DNA of 35,157 nucleotides from Nitrospirota bacterium. GTDB lineage: Bacteria; Nitrospirota; Nitrospiria; Nitrospirales; Nitrospiraceae. The notes beneath the pieces are model-generated. The model did no database searches. It was not told where the DNA came from and saw only the letters and a program-made list of their open reading frames with translations. Positions within the stretch are counted from its first letter, which is position 1; each line of letters starts with the position of its first letter. Below are positions 30,661 to 35,157 of the stretch, one piece after another. A program made the position numbers and the translations under genes. The DNA lies in assembly GCA_028876065.1 (NCBI GenBank), contig JAGWTI010000030.1, positions 1-35,157 on the forward strand, written 5' to 3'.

Positions 30661-30740
30661 TTGAATGTTGAATTTTGAGTGTTGAGTCGTCGGATCAGCT
30701 CCGAAAACTCACGATTCAAAACTCACAATTCAAAACTGTC
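30661..30740. repeat. Degenerate 7-bp word array 5, an imperfect inverted repeat entering the pth 3' end
   Basis: Left words TTGAATG, TTGAATT, TTGAGTG, TTGAGTC (30661-30688) and right words AACTCAC, GATTCAA, AACTCAC, AATTCAA, AACTGTC (30706-30740). The arms 30659-30687 and 30707-30735 are complementary at 23 of 29 positions, with a 19-nt loop. The right half overlaps the last codons of pth and contains its stop at 30723-30725. The left half ends 14 nt before the ychF ATG. Confidence 0.75.
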
Positions 30741-31322
30741 ATCCTCCTTTTCCCGCACGTTGAACCGGTTCATCGCCGCTGCCACGCCGTCGGTCAGCAG
30801 ACACTCCAGCGCCAGCACGGCTTGTTCGATCATCGCATCCACGTGGGAGACTTCTTCGGCCCCAAACGGGGCGAGGACGTAATCGGCGGCATCGACCCCG
30901 ACGGGCGGGCGCCCGACGCCGAGCTTCACCCGGCAAAACTCGTCTGTGTCCAGGGTCGTGATGAGGGAAAGGATGCCGTTGTGGCCGCCGGGCCCTCCGC
31001 GACGCTTGATCCGCAGGCGACCCAGCGGCAGGTCGAGGTCGTCATGGACGACGGTCATGGAATCGGACAATTGCCCGGCGGGAAGACCGAGGACTTCCGC
31101 CACCGCCTTGACGGCGGGCCCGGATTGATTCATCCAGGCCAGGGGCAATGCCAGCGTCACATCCGTCTGCCCAACCGCGCCGCGCCCCTGGCGCGCGACT
31201 CCGATTGGCGTGAGAGGAATCGCCCAGCGTGCCGCCGCCCGCTCCACGACCCGGTATCCGACATTGTGCCGGGTCCGGGCATAGCGGTCGCCGGGATTGC
31301 CGAGCCCGACGATCAGGTGCAA
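30723..31322 (-). CDS. pth: Peptidyl-tRNA hydrolase
   Basis: A 199-residue protein with GLGNPGDRYARTRHNVGY containing N9 and the catalytic H19, WMNQSG, VVHDDLDLPLGRLRIKRRGG and GGHNGILSLI, the full Pth signature. It recycles peptidyl-tRNA. It starts 2 nt after the rplY stop, a conserved pair. The last residues (SFEL and stop) are encoded in the 7-bp word array. Confidence 0.96.
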   Translation of the reverse strand: MHLIVGLGNPGDRYARTRHNVGYRVVERAAARWAIPLTPIGVARQGRGAVGQTDVTLALPLAWMNQSGPAVKAVAEVLGLPAGQLSDSMTVVHDDLDLPLGRLRIKRRGGPGGHNGILSLITTLDTDEFCRVKLGVGRPPVGVDAADYVLAPFGAEEVSHVDAMIEQAVLALECLLTDGVAAAMNRFNVREKEDDSFEL

Positions 31323-31324
31323 GG

Positions 31325-32101
31325 CTATTTCTTCTTCTCTTCCTTGGCCTCTTTCTTCTCACCCTTGGCTGCGCCGGCCGCCGCTTCTTTCTTTTCGCCG
31401 GGCTTCGCCTCACCAGCCGGCGCTGCCGCCTTCTCGGCCCCCTCGGCCCCCTCTTCCTTGCCCTTGCCGATCACTTCCGGCTCTTTGCCTTCTTCCGCCG
31501 CGGCGCCGCTCGTGAGCAGGGCCTCCAGCTTGGCTTCGGAAATCGGCGCGGCCACGCTCACCACCATCTGCTCGGCCTCGTCCAATATCTTGACCCCTGC
31601 GACCGGAGTCAGTTCCTTCACATGCACCCCCTGGCCGATGGCCAGATTGGACGCATCCACTTCGATGGCATCCGGCAGCGCAGCGGGCAAGCACTCGATG
31701 TGCAACTCGCGCAAATTGTGGTGCAACACCCCGCCCTCCTTCACACCGGCCGGCATGCCCCCCACGACGCTGACCGGCACCTTCACCCGAATCGGCTTGC
31801 TCATGGAGATTTCAAACAGGTCGACGTGCAGCAACTCGCCCGACACCGGATCGACCTGATACTCCCGCAGCAGCGCGGTCCGGTTGGGTTTGGACGCAGC
31901 GCCGGTCAGGCTGACGTTGATGAGCGCGGTGCTGCCGGCGTGGCCGCGAAGAATCTTGATCACCGCCGACGGGTCCACGGTCAGGAGGAGGCATTCCCCT
32001 TCGCCGTAGAGCACGGCCGGCACCTTGCCGATCCGCCGCAACTGCCGGGCGACCCCTTTGCCGGCCTTCTCCCTCACCTCTGCTGCCATGTCGAATTTCA
32101 T
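31325..32101 (-). CDS. rplY: 50S ribosomal protein L25 (long, Ctc type)
   Basis: A 258-residue protein. The N-terminal L25 domain (residues 6-95) has KAGKGVARQLRRIGKVPAVL, and a second TL5-type beta domain runs to about 190. The remaining 65 residues are low-complexity lysine, glutamate and alanine with no predicted fold (ending KEAKEEKKK). It binds 5S rRNA. A strong GGGAGGAGG precedes the ATG. It follows prs by 41 nt. Confidence 0.95.
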   Translation of the reverse strand: MKFDMAAEVREKAGKGVARQLRRIGKVPAVLYGEGECLLLTVDPSAVIKILRGHAGSTALINVSLTGAASKPNRTALLREYQVDPVSGELLHVDLFEISMSKPIRVKVPVSVVGGMPAGVKEGGVLHHNLRELHIECLPAALPDAIEVDASNLAIGQGVHVKELTPVAGVKILDEAEQMVVSVAAPISEAKLEALLTSGAAAEEGKEPEVIGKGKEEGAEGAEKAAAPAGEAKPGEKKEAAAGAAKGEKKEAKEEKKK

Positions 32102-32142
32102 GATCCTCCTCCCCTAGAAGCCCGTCCCTCTTGTGCAGACCG

Positions 32143-33084
32143 TCACGCGAAGAGCGAGCTGACCGATTCCTCCGCATGAATCCTGCTGATGGCCTCGCCC
32201 AACAGCGGCGCCACCGACAGCACCCGCAGCTTGGGACATTGCTGTTCTTTCCCGTTCAATGGGATCGTATTCGTCACAAAGATTTCCGTCAGGCACGAGG
32301 CCTGCAGCCGTTCCAACGCCGGGCCCGACAGGACCGGATGGGTGCAGCCGGCCCAGACATTCCTGGCTCCCTTGTCCGCACAGGCCTGAGCGCCCTGCAC
32401 GATCGTCCCGGCCGTATCGATCATATCGTCCAACAACAAGGCATTGCGGCCTTCGACATCGCCGATGATGTTCATGACCTGGGCGTTGTTCGGCCCCTCG
32501 CGCCGCTTGTCGATGATGGCCAGCTGGGCCTGGAGCCGTTTGGCGAAGGCCCTCGCCCGTTCCACCCCCCCGGCGTCCGGAGAGACCACGGTCAGATCCT
32601 CGCCGCCACGTTTGCTGATGTAGTCCAGCAAGACCGGCAAGGCGTACAGGTGGTCCACCGGGATGTTGAAAAACCCCTGGATCTGCCCCGCGTGCAGGTC
32701 CATCGTGAGCACCCGGTCGGCACCGGCCGTCGTGATCAGATCCGCCATCAACTTGGCGGTAATCGGCACCCGCGGCTGATCCTTCCGGTCCTGCCGGGCA
32801 TAGCCGAAATAGGGAATCACCGCCGTAATCCGGTACGCCGAAGACCGTTTGAGCGCGTCGATCATGATCAAGAGCTCCATGATCGCCGTATTGACCGGGG
32901 GGCAACAGGACTGCATGACGAACACGTCGGCGCCCCGGACGTTTTCTTCGATCCGGATGCGGATCTCCCCGTCGCTGAACGAGGATACCGTCGCCTCGCC
33001 GATGGCGATGCCCAGATACCCGCAGATTTCTTTGGCCAAGGACGGGTTCGCGTTCCCGGTAAAGAGCTTCAAAGCCTTGTCCAT
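32143..33084 (-). CDS. prs: Ribose-phosphate pyrophosphokinase
   Basis: A 313-residue protein with the PRPP synthetase blocks: [19 protein letters not shown], the metal-site [39 protein letters not shown], the flexible loop KRREGPN, and the PRPP loop [10 protein letters not shown]. It makes PRPP for nucleotide, histidine and tryptophan synthesis. GGAGGAG lies upstream of the ATG. The promoter at 33154-33183 would put a perfect stem-loop at the 5' end of its mRNA. Confidence 0.97.
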   Translation of the reverse strand: MDKALKLFTGNANPSLAKEICGYLGIAIGEATVSSFSDGEIRIRIEENVRGADVFVMQSCCPPVNTAIMELLIMIDALKRSSAYRITAVIPYFGYARQDRKDQPRVPITAKLMADLITTAGADRVLTMDLHAGQIQGFFNIPVDHLYALPVLLDYISKRGGEDLTVVSPDAGGVERARAFAKRLQAQLAIIDKRREGPNNAQVMNIIGDVEGRNALLLDDMIDTAGTIVQGAQACADKGARNVWAGCTHPVLSGPALERLQASCLTEIFVTNTIPLNGKEQQCPKLRVLSVAPLLGEAISRIHAEESVSSLFA

Positions 33085-33110
33085 GGCGCTCCTCCAACAA
33101 GCTGACGCAC

Positions 33111-33141
33111 CAAGACCACCCTCCCTGACCGGGTGGTCTTG
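33111..33141 (-). other. Perfect 11-bp stem-loop at the predicted 5' end of the prs transcript
   Basis: CAAGACCACCC and GGGTGGTCTTG pair across a 9-nt loop, 26 nt before the prs ATG. There is no T-run. With the promoter at 33154-33183 the transcript would begin about 6 nt before the stem, which is the typical place of a 5' mRNA-stabilising hairpin. It could also weaken read-through from ispE. Confidence 0.5.
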
Positions 33142-33153
33142 ACGCGAATGGAC

Positions 33154-33183
33154 ACTGTATCGGAAACGTCAGGAGCCTGTCAA
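33154..33183 (-). promoter_or_regulatory. Sigma70-like promoter for prs
   Basis: On the minus strand a perfect TTGACA (33183-33178), 18 nt, and TACAGT (33159-33154, 4/6). The predicted start is near 33147. Confidence 0.55.
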
Positions 33184-33217
33184 CCGACCGACGGACCTGG
33201 CGGCCGATCGTCTGAGC

Positions 33218-34144
33218 CTAGCGGCAAGTCAGGGGGCCGGTTCCGGCGGGCGCCGCAAAGGCCCGGCGGCCCTCGGACCGCCCCACCAGATCTTTGGCAC
33301 GCATGGCCGTGGCCTCATCCCGGAAAATGCCGAAGACCGTGGCGCCGCTGCCGGACAACAGCGCCCCTTCCGCCCCGGCCAGCAGCAGTTCCGTCTTGAT
33401 CGCGGCCAGCGCCGGATGGATCGGCGCGAGCGCGCCTTCAAAATCATTCTCCATCAACGGCACCACCTCGTTCCACGACAGAGTCTCGCGCCCCATGAGC
33501 TTGACGAGCGCCGGCGCAAGCGGCCGAACCTCGCGGCGCGATTCGGCCAGGCATTGGTAGGCCCAGCGCGTCTCGATGGGGAAGCCGGGATTGACCAATA
33601 CGACCCATCGCGCGCCGGCCAGCGTCAGCGGGGCCACGTCTTCGCCCCGGCCCCGCACCCGCGCGCAGGGCGCGAAGAAAAAGAACGGCACGTCGCTGCC
33701 CACCGACTCCCCCAGTTTCGCCATTTCGCTGGCGGACCAGCCGAGACCCAGCAAGCGATTCAGCCCGAGGATCGTCGCGGCGGCGTCGCTGCTCCCTCCG
33801 CCGAGTCCCCCGCCCATCGGAATCCGTTTGGTCAGTCGGATGTCCACAGCCCGGGGCGGACAGCCCTGGGCCGCGGCCTGCGCCAGCACCAGTTCGGCGG
33901 CGCGCCGGACCAGGTTGCGCCCGTCCGTCGGCAGCGTCGGATCGTCGCAGGCAAGCCGCACCGTGAATGTCGCCACAGGCTCCGCCGTCAGTTGAAACTG
34001 CAGGTCGTCCTCCACACCCACCGTGTGCATGAGGGACCAAAGGTTGTGGTACCCGTCGGGCCGCCGATCCAGGACCCGGAGGATCAGGTTCACTTTGGCC
34101 GGAGCGCAGACCCGCACCGCTTGTTCATCCGCACGCCTATTCAT
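33218..34144 (-). CDS. ispE: 4-diphosphocytidyl-2-C-methyl-D-erythritol kinase
   Basis: From the ATG at 34142-34144 the protein has 308 residues. CAPAKVNLILRVLDRRPDGYHN at the N-terminus, the GHMP kinase ATP loop PMGGGLGGGSSDAA, and GALLSGSGATVFGIF near the C-terminus are diagnostic. It phosphorylates CDP-ME in the MEP isoprenoid pathway. An in-frame GTG one codon upstream is an equal alternative. It lies 21 nt after the sigma54 activator gene. Confidence 0.94.
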   Translation of the reverse strand: MNRRADEQAVRVCAPAKVNLILRVLDRRPDGYHNLWSLMHTVGVEDDLQFQLTAEPVATFTVRLACDDPTLPTDGRNLVRRAAELVLAQAAAQGCPPRAVDIRLTKRIPMGGGLGGGSSDAAATILGLNRLLGLGWSASEMAKLGESVGSDVPFFFFAPCARVRGRGEDVAPLTLAGARWVVLVNPGFPIETRWAYQCLAESRREVRPLAPALVKLMGRETLSWNEVVPLMENDFEGALAPIHPALAAIKTELLLAGAEGALLSGSGATVFGIFRDEATAMRAKDLVGRSEGRRAFAAPAGTGPLTCR

Positions 34145-34165
34145 CACACATCCTTCGGCTCGATC

Positions 34166-35157
34166 TTACTCGTCCTGGCCGCCCTTGATGGCATATTTTT
34201 CCAAACGATACCGGAAGGAACGGGTATTGAGCTTCAACAACCGCGCCGCTTTCTTCTTGACCCATTGGGTCCGTTCCAAAGCCTTGAGCAAGAGATCCTT
34301 CTCGATGCGGTTGATCAGTTCCTCCAAGTCCAACCCATCCGTCGGCAGGTCGGTGGGATAGCCGCCCTGCGGCGGAGCCGCCGGGCGGTGAAGCCAGCCG
34401 TTGATATCGCTCTCCGTGATCTGGGGACCGGAGGTAAAAGCCACCGCCCGCTCGATCAGGTTCTCCATTTCCCGCACATTGCCCCGCCATTCGTGGGCCA
34501 GAAGCAGGTGCATGGCTTCAGGAGTCAGCTCCGGAACCGGCTTGCCGCTCGCCTTGGCGAACCGCTCCAGAAAATGCTTGGCCAGCAGGGGGATATCCCC
34601 CGTGCGCATGCGCAGGGGCGGCAGGTTGATCGGGATCACGTCCAGCCGGTAATAGAGATCCTCGCGGAAGCTGCCGTCCGCCACCGCCTTCTCCAAATCC
34701 TTGTTGGTCGCCGCGATGATGCGCACGTCCACCTTCAGATCGCGGGTGCCCCCCACCCGGCGAAACTCGCGCTCCTGGATGACCCGCAGGAGTTTGACCT
34801 GCATCATCGGCGTGGTTTCGCCGATCTCGTCCAGGAAAATGGTCCCTCCGTTGGCGATCTCGAAGAGCCCGGCCTTGTTGGATACGGCCCCCGTGAACGA
34901 ACCCTTCATGTGCCCGAACAACTCGCTTTCCAGCAGCGGCTCCGGGAGCGCTCCGCAATTCACGGCGACGAAGGGGAGCCGGCTGCGGGCGCTGTTGTAA
35001 TGGATCGCGCGGGCCACCAACTCCTTCCCCGTCCCGCTTTCCCCGCAGATCAGCACGTTGCTCTTGTTGTCCGCCACCTTGCGGACCATGTCGAAGACCT
35101 TTTGCATCGCATCGCTCTGACCGACGATCTGGGCGAACGAGGACTGGCTGGCCAGTT
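34166..35157 (-). CDS. Sigma54-dependent enhancer-binding transcription factor, N-terminus beyond window
   Basis: The readable part has about 330 residues and continues off the right edge. FAQIVGQSDAMQKVFDMV opens the AAA+ domain; GESGTGKE is Walker A, GGTIFLDEIGE is Walker B, and ELFGHMKGSFTGA carries the sigma54-contact loop as GSFTGA instead of the usual GAFTGA. RIIAATNKDL, LYYRLDVIPINLPPLRMR and EWRGNVREMENLI follow. A Fis-type HTH ends the protein (AARLLKLNTRSFRYRLEKYA). The C-terminal style is close to PilR and NtrC regulators, so a receiver domain may lie upstream, but this is not visible. Target genes are unknown. Confidence 0.92.
   Translation of the reverse strand, partial: LASQSSFAQIVGQSDAMQKVFDMVRKVADNKSNVLICGESGTGKELVARAIHYNSARSRLPFVAVNCGALPEPLLESELFGHMKGSFTGAVSNKAGLFEIANGGTIFLDEIGETTPMMQVKLLRVIQEREFRRVGGTRDLKVDVRIIAATNKDLEKAVADGSFREDLYYRLDVIPINLPPLRMRTGDIPLLAKHFLERFAKASGKPVPELTPEAMHLLLAHEWRGNVREMENLIERAVAFTSGPQITESDINGWLHRPAAPPQGGYPTDLPTDGLDLEELINRIEKDLLLKALERTQWVKKKAARLLKLNTRSFRYRLEKYAIKGGQDE

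Overview
The window is a GC-rich bacterial chromosome segment. It most likely comes from the genus Nitrospira or a close relative in Nitrospirota. The main reason is the five-gene 2-oxoacid:ferredoxin oxidoreductase operon at 2298-6529, a type known from organisms that run the reductive TCA cycle (Hydrogenobacter, Nitrospira). The overall gene content also fits, and the intergenic repeats around 27305-27540 resemble ones I associate with Nitrospira from memory, unverified. No rRNA, tRNA, CRISPR array, integrase or transposase gene was recognised.

Layout, left to right. 1-166: the N-terminal part of a BrnT-type toxin (minus), with a palindromic operator candidate upstream. 692-2189: an Rsm22-type methyltransferase (minus) and a divergent small helical protein (plus). 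2298-6529: a minus-strand porB-porG-porD-porE-porA operon with a sigma70-like promoter about 170 bp upstream. 7072-12328: a plus-strand series of tldD, tldE, a stand-alone MTHFR C-terminal zinc-domain protein, queF, apaH and a DUF309 protein, several joined by ATGA or GTGA overlaps. 12595-13984: a lower-GC pentapeptide-repeat membrane protein gene flanked by two oppositely oriented copies of one palindrome. 14251-18166: minus-strand folD-metF-panB followed by two tandem DUF2238 membrane proteins. 18467-20214: a secreted NHL-type beta-propeller overlapping a Cys/His-rich putative metal-binding protein (plus).

20286-35157 is one long minus-strand run of core genes. Read 5' to 3' it is: a sigma54 activator (cut by the window end), ispE, prs, rplY, pth, ychF, rpsF, ssb, rpsR, yceD, rpmF, plsX, fabH, fabD, fabG, acpP, fabF, rnc and a secreted cyclophilin. 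It joins isoprenoid and nucleotide precursor supply, translation, and the complete initiation and elongation set for fatty acid synthesis apart from the dehydratase and enoyl reductase.

The genes connect metabolically. The Por-type enzyme would make pyruvate or 2-oxoglutarate from acyl-CoA, CO2 and reduced ferredoxin. FolD, MetF and PanB all use 5,10-methylene-tetrahydrofolate, and the small zinc-domain protein next to queF is a plausible partner of MetF.

The most unusual non-coding signal is a set of five arrays of degenerate 7-bp words (2191-2239, 18179-18262, 24095-24171, 25141-25175, 30661-30740). Their words differ but the 7-nt phase is the same. All lie between genes, and two run into the 3' ends of fabD and pth and supply their last codons and stops. 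A 236-bp element with terminal inverted repeats (27305-27540) abuts the rpmF stop codon.
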